Positions 11,271-23,095 of a DNA stretch of 64,000 nt are shown piece by piece. This stretch comes from Patagioenas fasciata. Lineage: Eukaryota; Chordata; Aves; Columbiformes; Columbidae. A program made the translations under genes and the position numbers. The notes beneath the pieces were generated by a model, which worked only from the letters and a program-made list of their open reading frames with translations, had not been told where the DNA came from and made no database searches. The stretch is taken from assembly GCF_037038585.1 (NCBI RefSeq), contig NC_092526.1, forward strand, positions 40,559,501-40,623,500, read 5' to 3'. Every line of letters begins with the position of its first letter. Position 1 is the stretch's first letter.

Positions 11271-14200
11271 TTAGTTGATGGGAAAGATGAGTTTTTTCCT
11301 CAGCGTGAAACTGGGCTGTGGCATCTGCTTCTCTGCGTTGGGCCTGCCGCTCTTCCTGCTCACCTCTTGATTCACCGCTGTCAGGATGGTGAGAATATCT
11401 TCTCCTCTGCAAAAACACAAGTAAGGTTTCTATGAGGGAGACAGTTAATGGCAGAAAAATCACCACGTTCTTGTATCTCTTGGTCTATACCAGTACTAAC
11501 AGCTCCTGTTTTACAGGCTTGAAGGCAGTTAGATAAACCCTGAACAATCCGCACGGTGCTGCTCTGCCCTATATGGGTTTTCACGCAGAGCGGGCGCTCC
11601 CACTGCAGATCATCGGCCTTTGCATCCAAATGAAAGCCCTGCCGTTCAAAAGGAAAACGCAGGTGTTGCCAAAAGAAGCAGCTTCTGCCTAATTACCGAG
11701 GACAGCTGGACTCCAGGTGCTGGCACAAGGCCTGGATGTACCAGGTCCCCTGCCGCGGGTTCCTGTAGGACACGTAATCTTGCAGGGTGGCCATGCCCAG
11801 GAGGAAATCTGCCTCGGCGGGGATGCACTCCAGCTGGAATCTCGCGTCTGTTTCTAGGGAATCCGTTTCAATGGTCACACCTTTCTGGCAAGCATTGCCT
11901 TGGCAGGCCTGAATGAAAAAGACTTTGGGTTTTCCAGCAAGCGAGGGGCAATTGTGTCCAGTGAAAGACATGGTGAGCTCCCGGATTGGCACCTCCTGCC
12001 CATCGACTCCATAAATAATGCCTTTTTTCCCATGAGACAGGACACAGCAAACAAAACAGTCTCTGTCCTTGTGGTCTTCGCACCGGAACCAGTTCACAAT
12101 CTTACGGATTTCTTCGGCAGTGAGGTCTTTATATTCTGCGACTGTAAAATGCAGCTTGCTGAAGACTCTTCCCAGAGCCTCTGGAAAGCAAACAGAGGGC
12201 AACTGGAGCTCATTATTTCAAAGTTCGACTCTGCCATTGCAAATTGCATTTCTAGAGATAAATGATCTTTTTCTTTTAATCCTGCTAGACTACTATGCGG
12301 GTAGTTATGTTCCTGGTTCTGACTCTGCGTATTTTAGAAGTATGCATAAGGCCGATGCAAAGCTGGCCTAGCTTGTAAAGCTCAGCTTGCTGCTTAAGGT
12401 TACAGCAAGCTCAGTAAAACAGCAAAATGCCAGTGAATTGTTTCGAGCCGGTCGGTAAAAGCTTGGTTGGGGTTTATCTGCACAGGAAACAGAGCTGACT
12501 CAGCCACTAAAACAAAAGTATCCTAGGAAGGGAAGACTGAAATACAGACCTTCAGTACAGGAAAAGGAATCGGGTTTCTACTTTTGAAGACGATACGCAA
12601 ACTGGTCTTTCATGTTGCCTGTACCTGCGTCCATGTGGGTGCCATTCCGATCCTTCATGTCTCGGAGTTCTGGCGCTGCTTCCCTGGCTTTTGCAAAGCT
12701 GTGGTTATTCAGGATCAGGCACACCCCACGGGGGCAGCTGCTCATCTTGTAAGCTTCAAGCTGTTCAAAAGAAACATTATCGGTGAAAGTATCGCGCCTG
12801 CAACTTAGCTTCAGAATAAAGGACGGCACAGAGAGGCGCGTTTTTCCTTTTCTAGACAGTGCTTTTAACAGTTGGGCCTATGAGCTCTTCTGAGACATCT
12901 CAGAGGGATGAGCTCCTCTGGGACAAAGTGATGATGTTTCTAAGAAACAAACTGACGTACCTGGGACGGTTCATTCCAGCTGGCAGGACAATCCAGTGCC
13001 ATCGGTGACGCCGGCCACCTGCCATGGGCTGAACACAGACAAACACGGGTCAGCACAGAAAGCAGCACTGGAGAAAGGGGAGAAGCTCTGCTCCTATTCT
13101 GCATTTCAACAAGTATCTCCTGGGGTAAAACTGTTCTCCAAAAACAGCGAACTGGGGTTGAACGGCTGTCCGTCTTAGCTATAAACCACTAGATCATCAA
13201 TTAAAATGTACTGTGATCAGTCTATAAGTAACTGGATACTTGTCACTTTTTAGAAAGGCACCTGTGTACGGAAGCGAGATGAAAGCGGCACAGAGACTCC
13301 AAAAGCTGAAGAAGAGTGAAAAATCAAATCAATTTTTCGAGCATTCAAATTACCTTCTGGGGCTCCTGTGCTGCCCCTCTCTTCCTCTGTGATGGTCATC
13401 GCTTCTTCACCTGAAAAGCATTACCAGTCCTGTATGATACCTGCGTGTCACTTCTACAGTAACTATGGGAAAGAGGCCTTTTTGTTTCGTTTTACCAACT
13501 ACGTTTAATTCATACTCTTCAATTCTCTTCAACAGGCTGACGTTAATTTCTGCACAGAGATGCTTCAGGATACTCAGGTTGTCTCCTGTTAAAATCCGCT
13601 TCTTCTCCATCTCAATGAACAGGTCGAGCATTGTCTGGGGAATCAGAAAAGCAGTTTGCTCTCGGGCACGTTGAGTTGAGACCTCAGCCGAGTCAGTTAG
13701 ACCTAGTTTAACAATGCCTGCGAGTGCCCTACGTACACATCTTCTGAGAACATACTAATTGCAGCTCTGCAGCTCAGAGATGCTGAGATCAAATCAGAGC
13801 TGGCCCAGGAGATCTAATGGCGATCATATTGCTGTCCCAAAAGCAGGGCTCTTCACCTGGTGTCCAAATATCGTTTTATTACGAGACTGCGCAATGCCGG
13901 GTGCTCAAACCACGAAGCCAGCACCCCCTTCACAGCACTCACATCACTTACACTTTCGATTTGGGCCAGTACCTCCCCACATCTCCACGCCCCTTCCAGG
14001 ACTGGTTAGTCACTTACATGCAGTTACGCAATCATTTTCTCGTTCCATGCGTGCTCACGGGTTAGGGTCTTCACTTGGGCAGGGCTCTTTGCACTCGTGG
14101 GCGTGATTTTTTTACATCATAGCGAGCTTATGATGAAGTTAGTAATTGCTGACAGGACTTACTTACACACCCTTAGGCTAGTAATTGCTGACATGATTCA

Positions 14201-15598
14201 TTCTTTTAACTGGTAATGACTACAATACAGGAATATGTTATTTTTAATGACATTCATTTGGCTTCCAGAGGCTATTTTGTGCACTTAACTGAAACACAAG
14301 AATCACTGTAGTGACCATCTTGAGCAAGTGGAGTTCGGAAAGAAAAAGAACAAAAGCATAAAGGAATCGCCACAGCAGGGGATCTTCCGTGTTTGATAAC
14401 GGCTCAGAAAGCAGCCGAAAGAAACCTGGTTGGGTGAGTGTGTCTGGTGTGTGTCTGGTGTGTGTCTGGTGTGTGTCTGGTGTGTGTCTGGTGTGTGTCT
14501 GGTGTGTGTCTGGTGTGTGTCTGGTGTGTGTCTGGTGTGTGTCTGGTGTGTGTCTGGTGTGTGTCTGGTGTGTGACACAGAACATGGACACGTCCCACAC
14601 GCACCACAGAGCCCAAGGCCCTTTCCAGCCACAGCCTGTTCCTTATGGGGTTCTCACCATAAGAGTCACGCTCATCTTCCTCAGAGCAACCCAAGTGCCT
14701 CTATGGATTATAATAACAGTAATGGATAAAAACAATCAAATAAATTCTTACTGCCTTGGGGTTCAGCTTGCATTTTGGTAAGTCTTTCCCCAAAAGAAAC
14801 TTAAAGGAGTTCAGCTCATCATTAGTGATGTCTTCTGACAGCTGAAAGAGCAGGTATCTAGAAAAAAAGTGGAGGACACTGGTTCATCCTGTTCCCAAGC
14901 ATGTCCTTTAGCATAACTTAACACTGTACTCTTGAACTGCCCCTTCACCCCCTGAAAGCATACATCATTTTAAAAAACACTTTTAAACTATGGGGCCGCC
15001 AGTTCTAGGCCAGCCAGAAGTCCTTTTCAACTGCAAGTAGAAATATCTCAGTTTTCCTAGAAGCCAAACCGTGCTGACACTTCCCAGAGCTGAGCACAAA
15101 GGCTCAGCCGCAGTCACCGCAGCCCTGGGAGGTCTTGGGGTCTGGTCCGTGTTTCAGAACGGCGCGGCTCAGGTTTTTTTCCCCATTACCGGGCAGAAGT
15201 TTTAACTTTCCGTTCGGCCTGTCGCTGCTTTCTCTGGGGAGATGGCTCGTGTGCTTCCCGCAGCCCCTGTGCCCATGTTCCCCGGTCACTCACCGGTACG
15301 GCGACACCTGTGCTCTGCCCGGGATGCGGAGCTCTCTGTCCATCTCCTCCCGGCTGCTGCCCAGCTGGGCCAGCAGGTCCATGCGGCCGATGCGATAGAG
15401 CAGCTCCCTGAGGAAGCTGAGGTTCCCCGCCTCCAGCATCCCCTTCTCCTGCAGCACCTCCAGCAAGTCTTGCGCCCTCCTGACGCCTTCCAGCTTCCTC
15501 ATGGGGACGTGCTCCAGGCTGAGGAACTTGAGAGCCGCCACCTCGGCGCCGTCCATCTCCTCGCTGAGCGCCAGCAGCCGCTGCCGGGGCAGCTCCAT
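11271..15598 (-). CDS. CASP8: Caspase-8, initiator cysteine protease of the death-receptor pathway
   Basis: Caspase-8 is recruited through FADD to the DISC, where it cleaves downstream caspases and restrains necroptosis. Coding exons in transcript order: 15598–15294, 14857–14752, 13634–13496, 13410–13354, 13028–12961, 12760–12625, 12180–11697 and 11406–11271 (1431 bp, 476 residues). DED1 (about 1–80) has LKFLSL and [11 protein letters not shown]2 (about 101–180) has SFKFLL and [13 protein letters not shown]. The protease has RDRNGTH, catalytic His320 in CVLSHGKKG and Cys363 in FFIQACQGN, 43 residues apart as in human CASP8. The p10 part has [15 protein letters not shown] and ends [17 protein letters not shown] after the active site and [20 protein letters not shown] separate it from CASP10 and CASP18. 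The start ATG has a good context (GCCATGG) and lies in GC-rich DNA. The linker is split into two exons (57 and 68 bp), unlike its neighbours. Confidence 0.96.
14440..14574 (+). repeat. 11-bp minisatellite, 12 copies, in a CASP8 intron
   Basis: Twelve exact copies of the 11-bp unit TGTCTGGTGTG lie in the intron between CASP8 exons 14857–14752 and 13634–13496. Because 11 is not a multiple of 3 and the unit makes no stop in any phase, several frames stay open on both strands. Those frames are not genes. Confidence 0.95.
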
Positions 15599-15790
15599 GG
15601 CCGCGCCGGGGCAGCTCCAAGCAGCGCGGGCCCGAGGCCGCTTCCGCCCGCGCCTGGGCCGCTGGGAGCTGTAGTTCTGCCGCCTCCCCAGCGGCAGCGA
15701 GTGGAGACCCCTCCAGCCGCACCTGGAACCGCGGTGTGCCGGGAGGCTGCGCTCAGCCGCTCCGCGGGCCCTGCGAGCGGTCCCGGGGGT
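15580..15790 (-). promoter_or_regulatory. CASP8: CpG-rich CASP8 promoter / first-exon region
   Basis: GC- and CpG-rich DNA surrounds and precedes the CASP8 start codon and ends abruptly where the CR1 part of the left inverted-repeat arm begins (about 15799). I saw no clear TATA box. The position fits a CpG-island promoter for CASP8 whose upstream border was set by the CR1 insertion. Confidence 0.6.
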
Positions 15791-15798
15791 TCACAGGA

Positions 15799-16342
15799 TC
15801 CCAGAATGTCAGGGGTTGGAAGGGCCCTGGAAAGCTCATCCAGTGCAATCCCCCCATGGAGCAGGAACACCCAGATGAGGTTCCACAGGAAGGTGTCCAG
15901 GCGGGTTTGAATGTCTGCAGAGAAGGAGACTCCACAGCCTCCCTGGGCAGCCTGGGCCAGGCTCTGCCACCCTCACCATGAAGAAGTTTCTTCTCATCTT
16001 TCATTGGAACCTCCTGTGTTCGAGTGTGCACCTATTACCCCTTGTCCTATCACTGGTTGTCACTGAGAAGAGCCTGGCTCCATCCTCCTGACACTCCCCC
16101 TTTCCATATTGATCCCCATGAATGAGTCCCCCCTCAGTCTCCTCTTCTCCAGCTCCAGAGCCCCAGCTCCCTCAGCCTTTCCACACACGGGAGATGCTCC
16201 ACTCCCTTCAGCATCTTGGTGGCTGCGCTGGACTCTCTCCAGCAGTTCCCTGTCCTTCTGGAACTGAGGGGCCACAACTGGACACAATATTCCAGGTGTG
16301 CTCTCCTCAGGGCAGAGCAGAGGGGCAGGAGAACCTCTCTCG
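15799..16342 (-). mobile_element. CR1 LINE 3' end inside left arm
   Basis: This is the reverse complement of a CR1 ORF2 tail and 3' UTR, with the 3' end at the CASP8-proximal side (CCAGAATGTCAGGGGTTGGA). It is a near twin of the CR1 at 45233–45778 and close to the TRAK2 intron copy. Its CR1 3' terminus is about 200 bp from the CASP8 ATG. Confidence 0.9.
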
Positions 16343-16825
16343 ACCCGAGCCTGGGCTTGAGAAAACAGAACCTGCTTGTGCAGGTCCCCAGGGCTCCCTC
16401 TGCCCACACAAGACATTCAATTACTGCACGTGTGGCAAGCTGGGTGGAAGTCATCTGAAGATGGCAAAACGCCTTTTATCAGCCCATGCCCTCAAGTCAC
16501 ATTAGAACAAGCTCTTCCCAGCGCACAGGTACAGATCCTTCTCTGCACTGACAGGCCCGACCAAATCAGGCCTGAACACGAAGTTGCTCCACAAATACAA
16601 AACTGATGCGACAGACCCAGGCCAAGCTCAGAAGACATGTAGAGAGTAATGTTCCATCGAGCTAGAAATGTACGGGCTGTTTCAAAAAGATGGATGCAAT
16701 TTCAAAGGAATTCCCATTTCAAAGTGGTCCATGTTTTTGAACACCCTGTGCTCCAGCTGGCACCCACTGGAGCCAGCCAGGCTCGGGGAATTCCTGCGGC
16801 TGCCAATAACAGACCAGACACAGGG

Positions 16826-16830
16826 ACAAG
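16826..16830 (+). repeat. Target-site duplication, left copy (ACAAG)
   Basis: ACAAG directly precedes the 5' LTR and is repeated directly after the 3' LTR at 23760–23764. The empty site in the other arm has a single ACAAG between the same flanks. A 5-bp duplication suits an ERV-L-type integrase. Confidence 0.93.
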
Positions 16831-17500
16831 TGTCCTGGTTTTGTTAAAAACAAGTTTCTCTTTTAGTGAATTTGCCTGTCAGCTAAAGCCTTCATATTAG
16901 CTGCATTTTCCTGGAGAACCCGACACATGTTTTGGTTAAACCTAGCAATGGAATGCAAACTTATTGATAAGCACGGATGGACATCTCGCGAGAGGGGCAA
17001 CGAGAAACTGGTGATCGAGAGACTGACCAATGGTGTATAACATTCCATTCACGTGAATACTTCATATAAAAGTGGGAGATCACGAGGATCTCGGCCCTTT
17101 TCCCTTTTTGCTCTCTTTCCCTTTTTTCCTCATGGCTGACATTAGGAGAGGACCTTGCTGGTCGTCCCTGCGAACTGAGGCCTAGTGAGAGACTGAATCC
17201 AGCTCCGGTTGGCTACAGAGTCTAATCCAGGACTTTGGGTGCTGGCTCTGCAGTTGCTGAGACTTTCAAGATTGGTTTTGTATATTTTGTATTATTTTCT
17301 CTATTCTTATTAGTAGCATTAGTAAAACATCTTTAACTTTTCCAACTCTCTTCTCTCTGTCCTTCTTTCCCTCCCGATCGCCTGTCCTGAGTGGGAAGGG
17401 GGGAGAGGGAGGGGCAAAAGGGGGAAGTGGGGGGGGGAGAGGAGGTTAACAACACATCTGCCAGGGCTTGATTGTCACCCCGCAATCTTAACCCTCGACA
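16831..17500 (+). repeat. 5' LTR
   Basis: A 670-bp LTR starting TGTCCTGG and ending CCCTCGACA. A TATAAA box lies at 17065–17070, and a G-rich stretch follows about 17395. It matches the 3' LTR closely. Confidence 0.95.
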
Positions 17501-17506
17501 GATAAT

Positions 17507-17524
17507 TGGCGCCCAACGTGGGGC
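17507..17524 (+). other. Primer-binding site, tRNA-Lys type
   Basis: TGGCGCCCAACGTGGGGC, six bases after the 5' LTR, is complementary to the 3' end of tRNA-Lys1,2. Confidence 0.9.
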
Positions 17525-17669
17525 GAGAGAAAGGGGTAAATTTGGAGATTTTTGGCTTTTCTACTGCTCTGACGTACCTTTCAATTTTCTTGGCACGGTG
17601 CCAACTCATAGAGTTGTGATACTCGCACGCCTGTTTGCTTCGGATATTTTTTAGTGTTATTAAGGCAAA

Positions 17670-19540
17670 GTGAATTACATTGATTTAAAGATGTTATGGC
17701 AAAAGTTGTATCAGTTATTTTCTACATTGTGCTCGCTGATCCCATATCTGTGTTGCTGTTTCTTTCTGAATCGAAGTATTCATTATATAACAACAAGAAA
17801 CTGGACAGCGGTCATGATGATTCTGTGTGGTATGGCACTGGTTTATTTCATTATACTGCAGCCGCTAATGAATTTCTACTCGCTTCTGCTTTACCTTGAA
17901 AAACCTCCAGGAGAGATTAAACAGCAGAATGGCTCTATATTTGCTAATTGGTCAAGCGAATATTTAGAAAGGCTGACTAACAATACTTTTGTGTTTTCGC
18001 TAGGACAGTTTGCAAATATTTTAGAGAACTTTGAATAACCTTGGAGCTTTGATAGAACTGTGATGGTGTTATCTGGTTTGCTGAATGTGTGTCAGTTTGT
18101 GTTACTGTTAAGAGAAATGAGGTTCAATAGGAAGTTTGCGTCTCTTTTTAGTCCTGAGATTTGCGGTGCGTCTTCGGAAGCTTTAGCAAAAAGCACTCCT
18201 AGCCGCTCGAGAAAAGGCAAAACAGCCAAAGCTGCTGCTGCAGCCACTGCCCCCCCAACCGCGGCTTCACAGGCTGAAGCTACAGCTCCTCCGCATTGCT
18301 CCTCTGCCAAGGTCGCTGCAGATAACGTTACTTCTCCAGCCTCAAAGGCTAACAAGGCAGCCCCCCTGTCTTCACACACTGGGCACTGTTGCTGCTGTAA
18401 CCACAGCAATCACTGTGACAGTCATTCAGACTCTGGAAATGAATCAGATGATGGTGAACCCATATCAGCATCAGTTGCTGGTTGTAAGAAAGTCACTAGA
18501 AAGACTACCCGTGCAGCAGGTGATGGCACAGGGCCAACATCAACCCAAGAGGCATCATCATCAGGACAGGGTGGAGATGAAGTGACCACCACTCGGTCCT
18601 TTTCTCCAGGTGAGCTGAGAGACCTGCGAAAAGACTTCAGTCGTCGTGAAGGCGAGAATATTTTAACCTGGCTGCTGCGATGCTGGGACAATGGGGCAGA
18701 AACGATTGAATTAGAAGGTGGTGAAGCCAGGCAGCTGGGATCTCTGTCAAAAGATTCCACCATTGACAGGGCAATTTCAAGAGAGTCTAATGCCACTACT
18801 CTCTGGACCCGACTCCTGGCAGCTATGAAAGTCAGATTTCCCTACAAGGAAGATTGTATATCCAAGTTAGGGAAATGGAATACTATGGAGAGAGGTATCC
18901 AGTTCCTGAGAGAATTAGCTGTGTGAGAGATCATCTATCTAGGACCAAACAGCCAAGAGGGGACAGACCCAGATAGAATCAATTGTACAAAATCTATGTG
19001 GCGCAGATTTGTACAAAGTGCACCACCTGCATATGCTAAGTCATTGGCAGGAATGGTCTGGTCAGCTAGAGGTGTACAAGAAATTAATGAAGTGATTGAG
19101 CAGCTCCGGTACTTTGAGGACAGCCTTGCTGGTTCTCTACGGGCTTGTGTCTCCACTGTGGAGAAACTGTGTGAAAAATCTGATGACCGGTTTGAAAAGC
19201 TGTTGCAAGAAATCAAAGAGCTCAGAGAAGACTCGTACCGTTCACGACCTGCACAAACCTATGTTTCAGCTGTTAGGAGGTGTTTCCAGTCTCGAGAGAG
19301 AGGGCAGAGACAGCCCACAAAAAGAGGTTCACTGTGGTTCTTCCTACATGAGCAGGGAGAAAACATGAATAAGTGGCATGGAAGGCTTACCTCAGAACTT
19401 CAAGAACGAGTACGTGAGATAAAAGGAAAAACTCCTAGGAAGGTGGCTGCTCCAGTTTACAAAAGGAGCAGAAGAGATTCTGATGCTCTTGAAGGAACCT
19501 CTAATTCACACCCAGAGACTGTGCAAAACAGGAATTAGAG
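17670..19540 (+). pseudogene. Fossil gag region of the provirus
   Basis: The region between the leader and pol carries gag-like coding sequence. It includes an Ala/Pro-rich low-complexity stretch near 18.2–18.35 kb and a capsid-like stretch (WTRLLAAMKVRFPYKED) near 18.8 kb. Its limits are approximate, and I recognise it by position more than by sequence. It is treated as part of a broken element. Confidence 0.6.
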
Positions 19541-19559
19541 GTGCCCTGCCTCCAACCAG

Positions 19560-22500
19560 GTGGAGGAAAGGGATAACAGAGTTTATAGGACTGTACAAAT
19601 ACTATGGCCTGGTACAACACAACCCCAGGAGTACAAAGCTTTAGTGGACACTGGTGCTCAGTGCACAATAATTCCTTCTAATTATAAAGGAACGCAATCC
19701 ATCAATATTGTTGGAGTGACTGGGGGATCCCAGGAGCTGACTGTTGTAGAGGCTGAAATGAGCCTAACTGGAAAAAACTGGCAAAAGCATCCCATTGTGA
19801 CTGGTCCAGATGCTCCGTGCATCCTTGGCATAGACCACCTCAGGAGAGGGTATTTTAAGGACCCAAAAGGGTATAGGTGGGCATTTGGTATAGCAGCTGT
19901 GGACACTGAGAAAATTGAACAGCTGTCTGATTTGCCTGGTCTTTCAGATGACCCTTCTGTTGTAGGACTGCTGATGGTTGACGATCAGCAGGTGCCAACT
20001 GCTACCACGACGGTGCATCGCCGGCAATATCGCACCAATCGAGACTCTTTGATTCCTATCCAGAAGCTGATCCGTCAATTGGAAAGCCAGGGTGTGATCA
20101 GTAAGACTCGCTCACCTTTTAACAGCCCAATCTGGCCAGTGCGTAAGTCTAGTGACGAGTGGAGACTAACTGTAGACTATCGTGGCCTGAATGAAGTTAC
20201 ACCACCACTGAGTGCTGCTGTGCCTGACATGCTAGAACTGCAATTCGAACTGGAGTCAAAGGCAGCCAAGTGGTATGCTACAACTGACATTGCTCATGTA
20301 TTTTTCTCTATTCCTGTAGCAGCAGAGTGCAGGCCGCAGTTTGCTTTCACCTGGAGGGGCATCCAGTATACATGGAATCGCTTGCCCCAGGGGTGGAAAC
20401 ACAGTCCTACCATCTGCCATGGACTGATCCAGACCACTCTGGAGCAAGGTGAAGCTCCAGAACACTTGCAATATATTGATGACATCATCGTATGGGGCGA
20501 CACAGCGAAAGAAGTCTTCGAGAAAGGTGAGAGAATAATTCACATTCTTTTGGATGCTGGTTTTGCCATAAAACGAAGCAAGGTCAAGGGACCTGCACGA
20601 GAGATCCAGTTTTTAGGAATAAAATGGCAAGATGGCCGTTGTCAGATCCCAATGGATGTGATCAACAAAACTGCAGCAATGTCTCCACCTACTAATAAAA
20701 AGGAGACACAGACTTTCTTGGGCGTTGTAGGTTTTTGGAGAATGCATATTCCTGACTACAGCCAGATTGTGAGCCCTCTCTATCGAGTGACTCTTAAAAA
20801 GAACCAATTTGAGTGGGGCCCTGAACAACGCCAAGCCTTTGAACAAATTAAGCGTGAGATAACTCATGCGGTGGCCCTTGGACCAGTCCGAACTGCACTA
20901 GATGTTAAAAATGTGCTCTACACCGCAGCCGGAGATAATGGACTTACCTGGACCCTCTGGCAGAAAGCACCAGGAGAAACCTGAGGTCGACCCTTAGGTT
21001 TTTGGAGCCGAGGATACAAAGGATCTGAGGCCAACTATACTCCAATTGAAAAGGAGATACTAGCAGCGTATGAAGGAGTTCGAGCTACTTCAGAAGCGAT
21101 CGGCACTGAAGCACAGCTCCTCCTGCACCTCGACTGCTGGTGCTGAGCTGGATGTTCAAAGGGACGGTTCCCTCTCCACATCATGGCACCGAAGTTACAT
21201 GGAGTAAATGGATTGCACTGATCACGCAACGAGCTCGAATTGGAAGTCCCAACCGTCCAGGGATATTAGAAGTTATTACAGACTGGCCAGAAAGCAAAGA
21301 CTTTGGGATGTCTCCAGATGAGGAGGAAGTAAAACATGCTGAAGAAGCACCACCATATAATACGCTTTCAGAGACTGATAAGCAGTGTGCACTGTTCACA
21401 GATGGATCCTGTCGTCTTGTAGGAAAACATCGAAGGTGGAAAGCTGCTGTGTGGAGTCCCACACAACAAGTTACAGAAGCCACTGAAGGACAAGGTGAAT
21501 CCAGTCAGTTTGCAGAAGTGAAAGCCATCCAGCTGGCTTTGGACATTGCTGAATGAGAGAAGTGGCCAATACTTTATCTCTATACTGACTCATGGATGGT
21601 AGCAAATGCCTTGTGGGGGTGGCTACAGCAATGGAAGAAAAGCAACTGGCAGCGCAGAGGTAAAACCCATTTGGGCTGCCACACCGTGGCAAGACATTGC
21701 TGCTCGGCTAGAGAGCCTGCCTGTGAAAGTTCGTCATGTAGATGCTCATGTGCCTAAAAGTCGAGCCACCGAGGAACATCTAAACAACCAACAAGCAGAT
21801 CAAGCTGCTAAGATTAAAGTAGCTGAGGTGGACTTGGACTGGCAACATAAAGGTGAACTTTTCCTAGCTCGGTGGGCCCATGATGCTTCAGGGCATCAAG
21901 GTAGAGATGCAACATATAAATGGGCTCGTGATCGAGGGGTGGATTTAACTATGGACACTATTTCACAGGTTATTCATGAATGTGAAACTTGCGCCGAAAT
22001 CAAACAAGCAAAACGGTTAAAACCTGTATGGTATGGGGGGCGATGGTTAAAGTATAAGTATGGAGAAGCTTGGCAGATTGATTATATTACACTTCCACAA
22101 ACACGTCAAGGTAAGCGTTATGTACTTACAATGGTGGAAGCAACCACTGGATGGTTGGAAACATCTGCCGTACCTCATGCTACAGCCCGAAATACTATCT
22201 TGGGCCTTGAGAAGCAAGTCCTTTGGCGGCACGGTACGCCAGAAAGAATTGAATCAGACAATGGTACTCATTTCAAAAACAGTATTATAGACAATTGGGC
22301 CAAAGAACATGGTATTGAGTGGGTATATCATATTCCATATCATGCATCAGCCTCTGGGAAAATTGAAAGGTACAATGGTTTGTTAAAAACTACACTAAAG
22401 GCACTTGGTGGTGGAACCTTTAAAAACTGGGATTCACATTTAGCAAAAGCCACTTGGTTGGTCAACACCAGGGGATCAACCAATCGAGCCGGGCCTGCCC

Positions 22501-22730
22501 AATCAGAAATTCTACGGACTGTAGAAGGAGATAAAGTCCCTGTAGTACACATGAAAAATATTTTAGGAAAGGCAGTCTGGGTTACTCCTGCCTCAGGCAA
22601 AGGCAAACCTATTCGTGGGATTGTTTTTGCCCAGGGACCTGGCAGCACCTGGTGGGTGATGCTTAAGGATGGAGAAGTTCGGTGTGTACCTCAAGGGGAT
22701 TTGATTTTAGGTGAAAATATGCAATGCTGA
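19560..22730 (+). pseudogene. Fossil pol region (protease, reverse transcriptase, RNase H, integrase)
   Basis: Domains in order are a retropepsin (LVDTGAQCTIIPS, near 19.65 kb), reverse transcriptase (DYRGLNEVTPPL, LPQGWKHSPT and YIDDIIVW, about 20.1–20.7 kb), RNase H (ALFTDGSC, near 21.4 kb), an integrase zinc-binding region (HQGRDATYKWARDRG to CETC, near 21.9 kb) and an integrase core (WQIDYITLP, SDNGTHF, GKIERYNGLL; 22.0–22.4 kb). The RT motif set is closest to ERV-L elements. The region is broken in a few places and is a fossil. Confidence 0.88.
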
Positions 22731-23084
22731 ACTGTATGATGTGAAGTGCCGCACTAACAATGTTTAATAAGTGTCTTTCAGATCAAGACAATGGTGATGA
22801 AACCAGCGCTGGCTTCTTCGAGTGGCGCCCGACACCTTCTTCAAAGTTGGTGTCCTTAACCCACAAACAGTGGTCATGAGATGCACGTGTACCATTTTTC
22901 CTGCCCTGGGAGACTGTTGTGACAAAATGAACTTAATGAACTTTTCAAAGGATGGTCCACTGATTAATTACTCCTGTGTATATATGTACATATATATATA
23001 TATATATATAGTAGTAGTGATTAATTAGATTGTATTGATAGATTGTATTGATAAGGTTTAAGTATTCAGTGAATGTCATATTAT

Positions 23085-23095
23085 AAGGGGTGGAA
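23085..23095 (+). other. Polypurine tract
   Basis: AAGGGGTGGAA sits directly before the 3' LTR, at the place where plus-strand priming is expected. One T interrupts the purines. Confidence 0.7.

Larger units (their letters stand above)
15799..16830 (-). repeat. Left inverted-repeat arm, segment 1 (CR1 plus unknown sequence)
   Basis: This segment matches the reverse complement of about 44745–45778 almost base for base. It continues beyond the retroviral insertion at 23765–24460. It holds a CR1 3' end (15799–16342) followed by sequence I do not recognise, including AAGATGGATGCAATTTCAAA. Differences from the other arm are few, on the order of 1–2% by eye. Confidence 0.92.

Noticed and set aside
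11693-12202. Calling this gene CASP18 because it is first in the array
   Set aside because: [10 protein letters not shown] and [20 protein letters not shown] match CASP8. The gene at 25.8–31.9 kb has the divergent CASP18-like active-site context.
14244-14781. Long repetitive open frames on both strands (His/Thr/Pro-rich or Val/Cys-rich)
   Set aside because: They are produced by the stop-free 11-bp minisatellite inside a CASP8 intron.
15186-15910. Ala/Arg/Gly-rich frames antisense to or offset from CASP8 exon 1
   Set aside because: They are shadows of the CASP8 DED1 exon and the GC-rich promoter.
22730-23095. Possible env remnant between pol and the 3' LTR
   Set aside because: Only about 365 bp is available and no envelope-like features are visible, which fits an env-less ERV-L-type element.
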